Below, piece after piece: positions 1 through 8,346 of a stretch of 64,000 nucleotides of DNA. Both the position numbers and the translations under genes were made by a program. The notes beneath the pieces are model-generated. The model did no database searches. It worked only from the letters and a program-made list of their open reading frames with translations, and was not told the origin of the DNA. Location of the stretch: the NCBI GenBank assembly GCA_009746045.1, contig RPFO01000065.1, positions 5,221,368-5,285,367 of the forward strand, read 5' to 3'. Numbering within the stretch: position 1 is the stretch's first letter; each line of letters starts with the position of its first letter. The stretch is from Mesostigma viride. Taxonomy: Eukaryota > Streptophyta > Mesostigmatophyceae > Mesostigmatales > Mesostigmataceae.

Positions 1-318
1 ACCCCACCGACACAGGCCGGCGCGGCGCAGAAGGGAAAGCGCCGAAGGACCTCAGAGGCGCCTGCTGAGCCAGTCAAGCCGCCAGTTATGAGCTCGTCCA
101 TCCCAGACATGAGCGTGGGGGACGTGCGCAAGTGCCTTAACCAGATCCGGCGAAAGGGGGCCAGCATCCAATGCCAGCACCTCTTGTTCAATGACATGAC
201 GGCGGGCGAGTTCGCCCTCAAGTACGTGCTGGGAAACAGCACCAACCCCACCAAGAAGGGCGCAGGCTCAGGCTCGGGGTCTGCCTCATCCGCTGAGGAG
301 GAAGGCGCGAGTGAATGA
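1..318 (+). CDS. C-terminal part of an unidentified viral protein (5' end outside window)
   Basis: The frame is open from the first base to a TGA at 316-318, giving at least 105 residues, so the start lies upstream of the window. The visible part begins Lys/Arg/Pro-rich, has a compact middle (around residues 30-75) that looks folded, and ends in a Gly/Ser/Ala stretch followed by acidic residues. I do not recognise the family. It converges on the minus-strand gene at 377-994 with about 60 bp between stops. Confidence 0.6.
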   Translation, partial: TPPTQAGAAQKGKRRRTSEAPAEPVKPPVMSSSIPDMSVGDVRKCLNQIRRKGASIQCQHLLFNDMTAGEFALKYVLGNSTNPTKKGAGSGSGSASSAEEEGASE

Positions 319-376
319 CCGAGAGAAAAACTTAATTTGGTTTATGATGAATAAGGAATAAAACCAATTCAAGCAA

Positions 377-994
377 TCAACCCATGTCCAAATCATACAT
401 AGTGTCTAACATAGGGATGTAGGACTTCGCGTCTCCACGGGGGTAATGGCGCGTTATGCGCAATGTGTCTCGTCCATCCTCGTCCCCCCGGTCCACGGTG
501 TCTAGCACAAACCCGTTGAACATGCACATTGACTCTGCGTCCTCAAATGTGTACGCAAGCACCGCCATTTCGTCCAGCTTCTTCATCACATCATCTTCAG
601 AGGGGGGGCCAGCACCTTCCTCCTCGACGTCCGCCTCTATCATCCTGGCCAGGAGGCACACCTCCACATTGTCATCCTCCAAAACGTAGCGGCAAGTCCC
701 CCTCCTGCCCTGGTCCGTAGCGTGCTCGTCTTCCCACAGAATCAGGGCGCACTGCTTGGCCAGATCGAGCGTCTCGAACGCCATCACGTGCGTCATGGGG
801 CGCACAAGGCTGCTCAGGCGGCGGTCCCTCTCCATGGTGTGGATGCCAAACAAAAGGGGGTACGGGGTCTGTTTGCCCACGAGGAACACGGTGCGGTCCC
901 ACAGGCTCTTTGGAGGCTTTCTCTCTTCCTGCCAGTCATCGGGTTGGGGCGGGGCACAAGCCACGGGGGATAACAAAGCGATCGGCATTGTCAT
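377..994 (-). CDS. Hypothetical protein, about 205 residues
   Basis: Long minus-strand frame. The first ATG is at 994; the frame runs open further upstream but only from a non-ATG codon, so 994 is preferred. The product is acidic in its second half (Glu/Asp clusters around residues 115-130) with no obvious membrane segment or signal peptide. No family recognised. It is convergent with the gene ending at 318 and divergent from the small membrane gene at 1064; the 70 bp between the two starts is AT-richer than the coding sequence and could hold both promoters. Confidence 0.6.
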   Translation of the reverse strand: MTMPIALLSPVACAPPQPDDWQEERKPPKSLWDRTVFLVGKQTPYPLLFGIHTMERDRRLSSLVRPMTHVMAFETLDLAKQCALILWEDEHATDQGRRGTCRYVLEDDNVEVCLLARMIEADVEEEGAGPPSEDDVMKKLDEMAVLAYTFEDAESMCMFNGFVLDTVDRGDEDGRDTLRITRHYPRGDAKSYIPMLDTMYDLDMG

Positions 995-1063
995 TTGATA
1001 GGGTGACACATTTTTTTGCTCCGACAAACATAATATCTCCCTCTCCTACTAAACGAGAAGCCG

Positions 1064-1198
1064 ATGAAAAAAGAGAAACGCGGCCACCGCTTGAACAAGC
1101 GCTCTTCCAAAGGGGGGCCGCTTGCTGTCATAGGGGCGATTCTGATTTTTGCCATCATACTGTACATCCTGTACCAGTCGCGTACACGGGGATTCTAA
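1064..1198 (+). CDS. 44-residue single-pass membrane microprotein
   Basis: A short frame with ATG at 1064 and TAA at 1196-1198. The N-terminal 18 residues are strongly basic (KKEKRGHRLNKRSSK), followed by a hydrophobic helix of about 18 residues (LAVIGAILIFAIILYILY) and a short basic tail (QSRTRGF). That is the layout of the small inner-membrane proteins common in giant-virus particles, with the basic end predicted on the internal face. It fits exactly between the divergent start at 994 and the next gene at 1224. It is seen only by translation and composition; the family is unknown. Confidence 0.6.
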   Translation: MKKEKRGHRLNKRSSKGGPLAVIGAILIFAIILYILYQSRTRGF

Positions 1199-1223
1199 AA
1201 ACGAACTCGTAAGATGTCTCCAA

Positions 1224-1732
1224 ATGCCCTGCCGAGTGTGCAAAGCCCCCGTGGGCGACTACTTGTGTATCCTTTGTGCAGACCGCCTGGAGCACGTGCT
1301 TGCCAGGGGGCATGTCCAATATTTCCTAGATGCCGCCGAACAGTGCGCCATGCACCCTTTCACGGCGGGCGATTTTATGAGGACCTACCTACAGCGCACG
1401 TGTGGCCACTACCAGGATTTTATACTGTTCACGGCGCGCGTGATCTACGCGAACAACACAGAGGCGATCAAGGAGATAGTGGGGCGGTACAGAGGCAGGC
1501 ACGCGTACCTGATGGTGGTTGACGAGATATCCAGATTCGGGTCGTCCCATATCAAAGCCGTCCTTGCTACGAAGCGCCTAGTGTGTGCTACCAAGTCCCC
1601 GATTCCTAGTACTAGCATCAAAAGACTGCAGACCCAGTGCTACCTGCAACTACCCTCGGCCGACCTCGCCGCGCTGCGGGAAGAAGCACGGAGGGGGGGG
1701 TGGACATGGCCGCCATCACACACAGGGCGTAA
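1224..1732 (+). CDS. Small zinc-finger protein (CxxC...CxxC N-terminus), one frameshift
   Basis: ATG at 1224. The N-terminus reads MPCRVCKAPVGDYLCILC, a likely zinc knuckle with two CxxC pairs, followed by about 140 residues of mixed alpha/beta character. The frame passes into nonsense at the G8 run 1693-1700; adding one base there gives a short natural ending and a TAA at 1730-1732, before the convergent gene that ends at 1827. It may be a nucleic-acid-binding or RING-related protein, but the spacing is not a canonical RING. No confident family. Confidence 0.5.
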
Positions 1733-1826
1733 AGGTACCTCCATCAGGGCAAGCTCTAGAATCAATACACTTTCTAATAAATTCATCTTCATCACTGAAT
1801 CTGTATATATACAACCCTGGGCATAC

Positions 1827-2492
1827 CTAGTTGGTTGGCCTCTTAAGCTCCCTCTCCTTGGCCGCAAAGAGCTTCCGAATATCATGGTCCGGACGCTGCG
1901 ATTTCTCCCCTTGCCCGGTACCCGCGCACACGTGATTTCTTTCCGGCCGGCCCTCGCCCTCCCCCTTGAACCACTTCCGAATGTCGTGGGTGTTCAGTCG
2001 ACGCATCTCTCGCGCCCGAGTTTCCTCCGCCTCCGCCTCTGCCCTCCGTTTCGCTTCCACCCTCTTCCTCTCCTCCCATTGAGCCTTGCGCTCCCTCTTG
2101 AACCGCAGGTATTCCTCCTCGGCCTCCCTAGCCAGGCGTTTTTGGGTCTCCTCTTCCACCCAGGCGTCATACGCGGCGTCCTGCGTTTTGTAAATTTTCT
2201 CCAGGATGGAGACGTGTTCTGGCTTCACCCTATCCCTCGCCCGCTCCCTCGCCTTCATCAAAGCCTCGTGCGACGGCGTAGAGGACAGCAATTGGCGCAG
2301 GGTCAGGTATCTCCGTTTCATTTCTGCGAGCTCGGGCTCAACGTGTTTCCATTTCCCGAGACAATCGAGATACCTATCAACACAGCTTTCCGAAATGTCC
2401 ACACAGCCCTCTAAAAGACACTGCATCAATTTGTCCTGGTCGTCCTCGGACAGGGCCTCGAACTTCGCCAGGGTAGGCTGGACGTTCCCCAT
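1827..2492 (-). CDS. MGN-type coiled protein with two C-terminal DIRKxF (PIP-like) motifs
   Basis: A 221-residue minus-strand protein starting MGNVQPTL, a possible N-myristoylation signal. Residues 5-60 align by eye with the N-terminus of the J-domain protein at 5978 (MGN start, then a helical block with an LLxGxVxIS-type motif), so the two may be paralogues. The middle (about 75-155) is a long charged helix rich in Glu, Arg and Ala, likely coiled coil. The tail carries HDIRKWF and HDIRKLF, which resemble PCNA-interacting boxes lacking the usual Gln. This looks like a membrane-tethered or PCNA-linked viral adaptor, but function is inferred from motifs only. Confidence 0.6.
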   Translation of the reverse strand: MGNVQPTLAKFEALSEDDQDKLMQCLLEGCVDISESCVDRYLDCLGKWKHVEPELAEMKRRYLTLRQLLSSTPSHEALMKARERARDRVKPEHVSILEKIYKTQDAAYDAWVEEETQKRLAREAEEEYLRFKRERKAQWEERKRVEAKRRAEAEAEETRAREMRRLNTHDIRKWFKGEGEGRPERNHVCAGTGQGEKSQRPDHDIRKLFAAKERELKRPTN

Positions 2493-3025
2493 ATTCCTGG
2501 CGACGAGCGCGCAACCAGCGCATTACGTCGCCCATCGACGCCTGCCTCAGTTAATCGTCTCCCTCGCACCTAGCCCAACAGACCTGGCTGCCAGTGCACC
2601 GTCAGCCCGAAAGACCTGGCAGCCTACATGGTGACTACTGGCATTGTGCACATTGTGGGGGGAGCCAGACGCCTCGAGGGTGGCAAGCATGCTCAGTGGT
2701 TTGACAGCCTGGTTTCTGACAGTTTTCCAGGACACTGCTGCATACCGCGAGGCACTGATGGGGACACTCACCAACACAAGAAAAATACCTCTCCTCTTCA
2801 ATGTCTCGAGCTGAAGCTAGTGACAGGATTTGCAGCCGGTTGCGCGCAGGCTTTTTTACAGTAAGACAATTATTGACTAGCGACGCTTTTACCAACGTGG
2901 TTACAGCACTTTCGAGCGTCAAGCGGCAACAACGTCGATAGTGCTGCGAAGACGTTGCCGCATTGTCGGATTTGCCGCAGTGCGGCAGACATTTTTGTAA
3001 TAGCGACGTTCCCAGCCGAGGATAG
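2493..3025. other. Non-viral-looking spacer upstream of a spliced gene
   Basis: About 530 bp between the start of the MGN protein (2492) and the first exon of a spliced gene (3026). Codon structure on either strand is poor, and base composition is more balanced than in the viral genes. Frames of 80-140 codons exist on both strands but none has a recognisable fold. It probably belongs to the same host- or transposon-derived island as the spliced gene. I could not find convincing terminal repeats for the island. Confidence 0.35.
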
Positions 3026-4155
3026 ATGGCCGCCTGGGATCCGTTACATATTACCAAGGCTCGCAGAGCCAGAGCCTGGGCCAGGGTATTGTTTCAAACC
3101 TTCTTGGATCTGATAACCCACAATGTGTGGGCGCATTCTACCAGCGAGTTGGATCGCCTCTCAGTGTGCGAGTTACTCGTCGCCTTCAAGGCCTGCAGGT
3201 GATTAATGCCGCCATTGTTCTCAGCGATTTCTTTTCCGCCGGCAGCTGTCGACGCTGCAATTTTATCGCCCGGTGCTATTATCGAGTGACAATAAATCAC
3301 GTACTTGGCCCCAATGCGACAATGAACGATGGATGGACAAACTGGCAACCCTAGCTATCAGTTAATGATATTTCCAGTCAATGTTCAGTGCAACCCTCTA
3401 TTAATTATCAGTGTATATTGTTAAGCTAACTAATTAACATACTGTGGTTGCCTCCTTGATAACTGTGGTAATTGCATTTTTTTTACTGCAGCGTGTGGGA
3501 TCCATACCACAGCCTGTCAAGCTGTCTGCCAGACCGCGAGATCGGGCACACCAAATGCGGAATCATCCGCAAGGCACTGCACAAGGTATACAAGTGCCTA
3601 ACAGTCGTGCTGGAGCTGGTTGATCAGGCAGAGAAGCAGCGGATCACAGCGTTGGTCATCCAGTTGCGGCTAATTGCTTCCTTCTATTGGCTGAATGAGC
3701 TGGGCGAGAGGGACCAGGGACACACTACTTACTACCAAAAAATGGTGCATGAGACCCTTTACAGTTTTGTTGAATCTGACGGTAACCGCATCCCAGAGCA
3801 TTATATGCTAGCTTGTCAATTTGTGACGGGGGTTGTTGAAAATGCTCATAAGGACTGGGCTCGTAGGCAGCGGGCTCGTGAACCTGTTATCCCCACTGGT
3901 TGGATTACCCAACCTTTGCCCCCCACAAGTGCTTGGACACCCCACCAACCCGTGACCCCCACACCTTCGTGGGCACCCACGCCTGATTGGATTAATTATT
4001 GGGGCGCACCTGCTTATTGGGGATTAAGCCCAGGACAGAGACCGCCACCTCGTAAGAGGGCAACCAATATGATGAGGGGGGGTATAGACGCCCAGCAGAT
4101 ATCCGCCCCCCCTGGCGGCCCTGATGACAACCAGTTGTTATCGATATGGATATGA
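3026..4155 (+). CDS. Two-exon host-like gene with a spliceosomal intron
   Basis: Exon 1 is 3026-3198 (ATG at 3026) and ends CTGCAG before GTGATT. The intron 3199-3491 is 293 bp, AT-rich, and ends in a T-rich tract plus ACTGCAG. Exon 2 is 3492-4155. Splicing joins the two open frames exactly, giving about 278 residues; without it exon 1 stops at once (TGA across the donor). The product is helical (residues about 15-160) followed by a Pro/Trp/Thr-rich tail from about residue 190. I do not recognise the family. An intron, different composition and lack of viral character suggest a host gene or the accessory ORF of a transposon inserted between two viral genes. Confidence 0.55.
3199..3491 (+). 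other. Predicted spliceosomal intron
   Basis: GT donor (CTGCAG|GTGATT) and AG acceptor after a run of eight T (ttttttttactgcag). Phase is preserved: AG from exon 1 plus C from exon 2 makes one codon. The interior is AT-rich, in contrast to the flanking exons. Confidence 0.55.
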
Positions 4156-4531
4156 GATGTTTTATGACATAAGATGTTTTGCGTACAGGTTTGAGATATA
4201 TGTTTTATGAATGCAAGGCATTCATTAAATTATGACTGATAATTGTTCCATAATTAATAATTCAGTAATTGTGTGCAGGTAGACATATAAATCAAAAATT
4301 GTGTGCAAGTAGAAAGTGGCTGACAAGATGAAATTTGATAACCTAGCACACAAGATTTTGCGAACTCTGGTGTGTGGCAGAGATCAGTTTCAGGAACAGG
4401 TGAGGGCAGCCGAGGCCATGTTGGGTAGAGCAAAGTCCCCCCCTCGCAGTTCAAGGGACAAGGATCACAACAACAGCCTGGATATACAGGTAAAGAATAG
4501 CTCACAAGAGTCCAAACACTAGCTAGTTGAC
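4156..4531. other. AT-rich 3' flank of the spliced gene, with a small possible ORF
   Basis: AT-rich and repetitive: a 16-bp motif AATTGTGTGCAGGTAG near 4265 recurs with one change near 4298. A frame from ATG 4328 to 4522 (64 codons) is Lys/Arg/Gln-rich and contains a donor-like CAG|GTAAAG near 4490, so it could be an extra exon rather than a gene. The viral sequence resumes at the stop codon of the SET gene (4532). Confidence 0.3.
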
Positions 4532-5217
4532 TCAGCAACCGCCATCAGGGTCATCCCCGCCGTCATTTCCAGCCGGCACGGATTCCGTGTCGGACGATTC
4601 AGAATCTGTCTCAAGCACGGGCTGGGGGGCGTTGCTTCCCCACTCCCTCAGGGCGATGCTGTTGCCAAAGTCCATCAGTAGCTGGTCGCCGCGCTCAATC
4701 CGCCTGGTTGTTCTCACGCGCAGGGCGGGGAAACCGCCCACAGTGCCATAGACCAGCTCGCAGTTGGCAGGCCCGATCCCCACGTGGGAGTTGATGAAGC
4801 ACATTTCGTTGCGGTATCTCTCGCAGTTGAGGACGTGCAGAAAGCCGTTTTGACGACAGACCTCCACCCGGTAGGCCGAGTTCCCTGGCAGAGGGATCCT
4901 ATCTGCCGATTCAGGCATGGGAAAAGTCTCCTCCTCCCCTGGCCAGACCCCCAAGTACTGCCTGGGGCGGATATGGGAAGCCCTGCTGCTGCTGTTGATG
5001 CAGAAGACACCACACTCACGCCCATTGATGTGGCGAATCTCGATTTGCCGGTTTGTAACTGGCTGCTGGAGGAGCAGCTGGATCCCCCTGTTCAGAGGAT
5101 GGCGCAACGGATTCGGCCTCACAGGACAAAGGGAAAAGAACACTCCCCGTCGCGCCCTGAGTCCGTGGCGGCGAGGAAAACGAGAGACGAAAATCCGCCT
5201 TGCGTGCTCGTGGCCAT
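4532..5217 (-). CDS. SET-domain protein (probable lysine methyltransferase), one frameshift
   Basis: The minus-strand frame contains the C-terminal half of a SET domain: FINSHVG followed by NCEL (the NHxxxxN region), then ALRVRTTRRIERGDQLLMDFG, which matches the family pattern of an Ile-x-x-Gly-Glu/Asp-Glu-Leu block before the closing aromatic-Gly. The upstream half has SSRASHIRPRQYLGVW. The tail is acidic (Asp/Glu/Ser). ATG at 5217 starts a frame (MATSTQGGFSS...) that joins the SET frame if one base is added near 5131. Viral SET proteins of chloroviruses methylate histone H3; substrate here is unknown. It lies upstream of the host-like island, in the same orientation as the MGN gene. Confidence 0.6.
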
Positions 5218-5591
5218 CGCGGTCTGCAGGGTGAAAAAGGGGCGATGGCGCGCAACCAGCGGATAAATAAAGATTGAACTGTATGCCTCGAAGGGACGAA
5301 CAGGGCTCGCTCTCACCACGACTGAACGAAGACACAATCGATTCTTCACCCAGGAAGACACAGCATTTAGCAAAAAAAGAAACTCCACAGAACACATCCA
5401 ATGCACTAGTCTCGAGGGAGTGATCAAGAGGCACGTATCACGAGGCATAGTTCATCTACAGGCAGCAAATTCGCCATAGTAGGTTGGTCATTGCGAGCAG
5501 TCGCGGCATATCACCTCGTACCTGCTTGCACCAAGGTGTTAAGGGAATGGCGACTGCCCATCGCGGCGTTTCGTGACAAGCGCTAGAGTCC

Positions 5592-5631
<40 letters not shown>

Positions 5632-5977
5632 TGCAACAGAACATTCAAGAACTTTACAAGGATTCGGGTGCTGACAAAGACTTTCAGTATTACATCGCGG
5701 TCAGACAATGAAGATCCGATTCCCTGTGGCAAGAATGATAGAGCCTGAGGGTCGAGCAGTTACGAATCACAAAGCGGCTGGCAGCCCGATTCTGTGTGTT
5801 AGAACAAGCTGACAATGACCTCTTCTGAATTACTGTCAGCACTGAGCGGACTGTCGGCTCAGGGTCACACGTGACAGCTGCAATTTCGGGTGCATGCAGG
5901 CCAGTGCCTGGGAAGGTGGGGGCAAGGAGCGACTATGGTGAGCAAGCCATCGACTTCATCGAGCGTGGCTGACTGGC
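5218..5977. other. 760-bp intergenic region with a GA microsatellite
   Basis: No credible gene. It holds a (GA)n tract at about 5594-5629. A 14-bp word GCGCGCAACCAGCG at 5248-5261 also occurs at 2507-2520; on the minus strand it lies 31-44 bp upstream of the SET start (5217) and 15-28 bp upstream of the MGN start (2492). It may contain the divergent promoters for the SET gene (minus) and the J-domain gene (plus). Confidence 0.4.
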
Positions 5978-7136
5978 ATGGGGAATGCGGATTCCGCTTT
6001 GAAAGCCGCCGAGTTACTGCGGCAGGACGAGAAGCGGGACATTTTTGAGAGATTGCTGCTTGGAAATGTTCCGATTTCCCGCGATGCAGTTGGTGTGTAC
6101 CTCGCGATCCGCGGGAGGAAGACGAAGGTCGATAGCCTGGACCAGGCCGCAATTAGAAAAAATTATCGAGACTTGTCTAAAGCCCTGCACCCCGATAAAT
6201 CAGGGCATCCCGAGGCAACGCAGACGTTCCAGCACCTTGGGGGGCGTTCGAATTGCTAAAGAATTACGACCAGGAGAGTTTCCATTTTCGCCTGGTGACG
6301 CAATCCGTCGCATGTACTCCCGCGGATAGCGAATGGGATGCCAGCTGGGGTCAGGCGTTCCGCGCCTGCAGCGAAATTATCAAGGACGACGATATCGCAG
6401 CCTACCGACTCGCCGAGTTCGTCGCCTTCTCGTGCATCAGCGCGGCCTGCGAGGGGGAGTGCGGGGAGATGAGGGACCTGGCGGCGATGTACGTCACCCT
6501 CGACGTGCAGGACCGCAGGAGGGCGCGCGCCCTGATCTCCTGCGTTTCTGACAGGTTCACCCTCGATGCGAACAGGCTGAAGGGGGATGGGGATGCCAGG
6601 AAGCTGGCACAGGGCATGCTGAAGGCGGAGACACCCAACACCATCTACCACAGACGCAGAGAGCGTGACCCTTCATTCACCCTGGAGGACCTGTACAACG
6701 AGTACCCCCACCACCGGCCAGAGGGGAGCAAGACCTCGCACCCTGTGGCTGACAAGCGCCCCCCAGGGCGCCTGGGGGCGTTCTTGGAGGCCAACAGAGA
6801 GACTACGCGCGCAGGGAGAGCGCACAGGGGCAGCAGCCGGGGCGGGTTGGAGGGCAGGCTGTTTGGGGAGGGGAACGCCTCTAGGGGGCTCAGGAGGCTC
6901 AGAAGGGTGGGCGCGCAGAGGCTGATAGAGCGGCGCGCAGATGCGGCCAGGGGGGTGAAGGGGGCAGGGGGGCACGGCAGACGATGGAGGAGGAGGAGGA
7001 GGAGGAGGAGGAGGAGGAGGAGCCTCCCCCCCCGAAGCGCAGTAAGCCAAAGGCGGCCCCGCGTGCTGAAAAGTTCCCCCCCCCACCGTTAAAGCAACGA
7101 GACATACGATTGTACTTTGGCAGGGCACAAAAATAA
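5978..7136 (+). CDS. MGN-start J-domain protein with acidic linker and C-terminal PIP box, two frameshifts
   Basis: ATG at 5978 gives MGNADSAL, a possible N-myristoylation signal. Residues about 45-90 form a J-domain: IRKNYRDLSKALHPDK contains the HPD motif that stimulates Hsp70 ATPase. The frame breaks in the G6 run 6240-6245; one added G continues the J-domain (AFELLKNYDQ...). The middle (6253-6930) is an ordinary globular frame. A second missing base in the G-rich stretch 6935-6975 leads into a Glu run (GGA repeat 6985-7021), a Pro/Lys segment and the ending KQRDIRLYFGRAQK before TAA 7134-7136. QRDIRLYF fits the PCNA-interacting consensus exactly. The protein probably links a chaperone function to the viral replication clamp or a membrane. 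Confidence 0.6.
6985..7021 (+). repeat. GGA triplet repeat coding for a Glu run
   Basis: About twelve GGA/GAG units. In the frame that ends at 7136 they encode an uninterrupted acidic tract between the globular part and the PIP-like tail of the J-domain protein. Confidence 0.7.
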
Positions 7137-7185
7137 TGTGTGAGAGCTATACAATGGGGCGCAGGGGGCAGTCAGAAGGCATTGG

Positions 7186-7815
7186 ATGCGGGCCGATGAC
7201 ATGGATATATCTGTGGACGAGCTGCCCGAGGTGGCAGTTAAGAAAATTGCTCTGGAGTCAGGCCAGCCGCTGTTGGACCGTAGGTCAGTGGGAGAGGGGT
7301 TGGTAGGTGCTGTACCAATCAGGCGGGAGGTAAGGCAGCGCTTGGCGGATGAAATGCAACGTTTGGGCTGGGCAAGAGACTCGCTGAGCCATCAACAAAT
7401 GCAGTTGGAGAACTCACGACCTTACCCGCTACCTCCTCCCAGACCAGACTACACGGTCGAGCAAAGGGCCGAATGGGACGCGATAAATGAGGAATTCAAA
7501 GAGAAGAATGCTGACATTGATAGACAATTGCAGGGTTTACAAATCCAGCTCAATGAGGCGGAGAACAGATTTCAGGAGGCGTATCAGCGGTATAACAACT
7601 ATCATGTGCTGCCGCCTGGCTTCGATGGCAACGCGATCATTCAAACAGAAAATGCGCGCCATGACCGGTGGAACGCGACAAGGTTTCCACACGACGCGGG
7701 GCAAGCAAGGGTACAGGCGCGCCCAAGCTGCGGGGCGAAGACACGAAAGGGGGGGCGATGCCGCAACCCCCGTGCGCGCGGCTCAAGACTGTGCGGTGTT
7801 CACACGCGTATTTGA
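7186..7815 (+). CDS. Coiled-coil protein with C-terminal CxxxxxxxGxxC...CxxH zinc finger
   Basis: A 209-residue frame (ATG 7186; a second ATG at 7201 is equally possible). Residues 45-130 are helical and charged, with heptad-like spacing around EEFKEKNADIDRQL. The last 30 residues are SCGAKTRKGGRCRNPRARGSR... ending in CGVH, a small Cys-Cys-Cys-His finger common in giant viruses (DUF5763-like). The same finger sits at the N-terminus of the protein at 26120. It probably binds nucleic acid or protein. Neighbours are the J-domain gene (same strand) and a convergent small gene. Confidence 0.6.
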   Translation: MRADDMDISVDELPEVAVKKIALESGQPLLDRRSVGEGLVGAVPIRREVRQRLADEMQRLGWARDSLSHQQMQLENSRPYPLPPPRPDYTVEQRAEWDAINEEFKEKNADIDRQLQGLQIQLNEAENRFQEAYQRYNNYHVLPPGFDGNAIIQTENARHDRWNATRFPHDAGQARVQARPSCGAKTRKGGRCRNPRARGSRLCGVHTRI

Positions 7816-7923
7816 CTGACACATCATTTGTTATCAATTGATTGAAATGGGTAATTGAAGAGATGAATACTCATTTTATTAAATGAAAATGAATAATGGA
7901 CAAGTATATTCACGTTTATTTAA

Positions 7924-8310
7924 TCAAACACGCTTTCCATGTGCGTTCTTTATGCCGGTCTCGCCGGCCACGGCTTTCATGAGGCCGTGAAACACGTAGC
8001 CAGTCCGTTCGTTTTCCGGTAGTCTGCCCGCGCGCGATACAAGGCTCGTGACCACTACCCTCCAAAACAACGGCCCGCCTATCCTGTGTAGTCGCGAGTC
8101 CGTCTCGGCCGCGAACCGACAGATAGCATCGATAGAGTCAGCGAGCTCCTCGGTCAGCAGCTGGTTGCGTACAGCGTTTTTTAGGGCGTCCAGGGTCACC
8201 TGCTCGTGCTCCGTCCGCGCGCTGTCACAGCGATCGTCACGCGCGCCGAGTGTCTTCTTCAGCCTGGACATGCTGGTCAGGATGTCCTCCATGGCCCCTG
8301 TATCCCGCAT
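7924..8310 (-). CDS. Small helical protein, unknown
   Basis: A 128-residue minus-strand frame starting MRDTGAMEDIL (an internal ATG 18 bases in is an alternative). It is helical and charged with no Cys clusters or membrane segment. Its upstream neighbour on the same strand ends at 8347, and an 18-bp perfect palindrome lies between the two. Family not recognised. Confidence 0.5.
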   Translation of the reverse strand: MRDTGAMEDILTSMSRLKKTLGARDDRCDSARTEHEQVTLDALKNAVRNQLLTEELADSIDAICRFAAETDSRLHRIGGPLFWRVVVTSLVSRAGRLPENERTGYVFHGLMKAVAGETGIKNAHGKRV

Positions 8311-8328
8311 GGTGTCAGTGAAACGTTC

Positions 8329-8346
8329 GGTGCGTCCGCGGACGCA
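8329..8346. terminator. 18-bp perfect palindrome between two tandem genes
   Basis: GTGCGTCCGCGGACGCAC reads the same on both strands and ends at the stop codon of the minus-strand gene 8347-9747. A related core, CGTCCGCGGACG, lies just upstream of the ATG at 11485. It could act as a hairpin at a transcript end or as a protein site; the role is inferred only from position and symmetry. Confidence 0.3.

Noticed and set aside
1801-1815. TATA-like TATATATA at 1803-1811 as a promoter
   Set aside because: It lies between two convergent gene ends, with no gene start downstream on either strand.
6673-7128. Minus-strand frame with long Pro and Arg runs opposite the J-domain gene
   Set aside because: It is a shadow of the GGA repeat and the Pro-rich tail on the plus strand and has no motif of its own.
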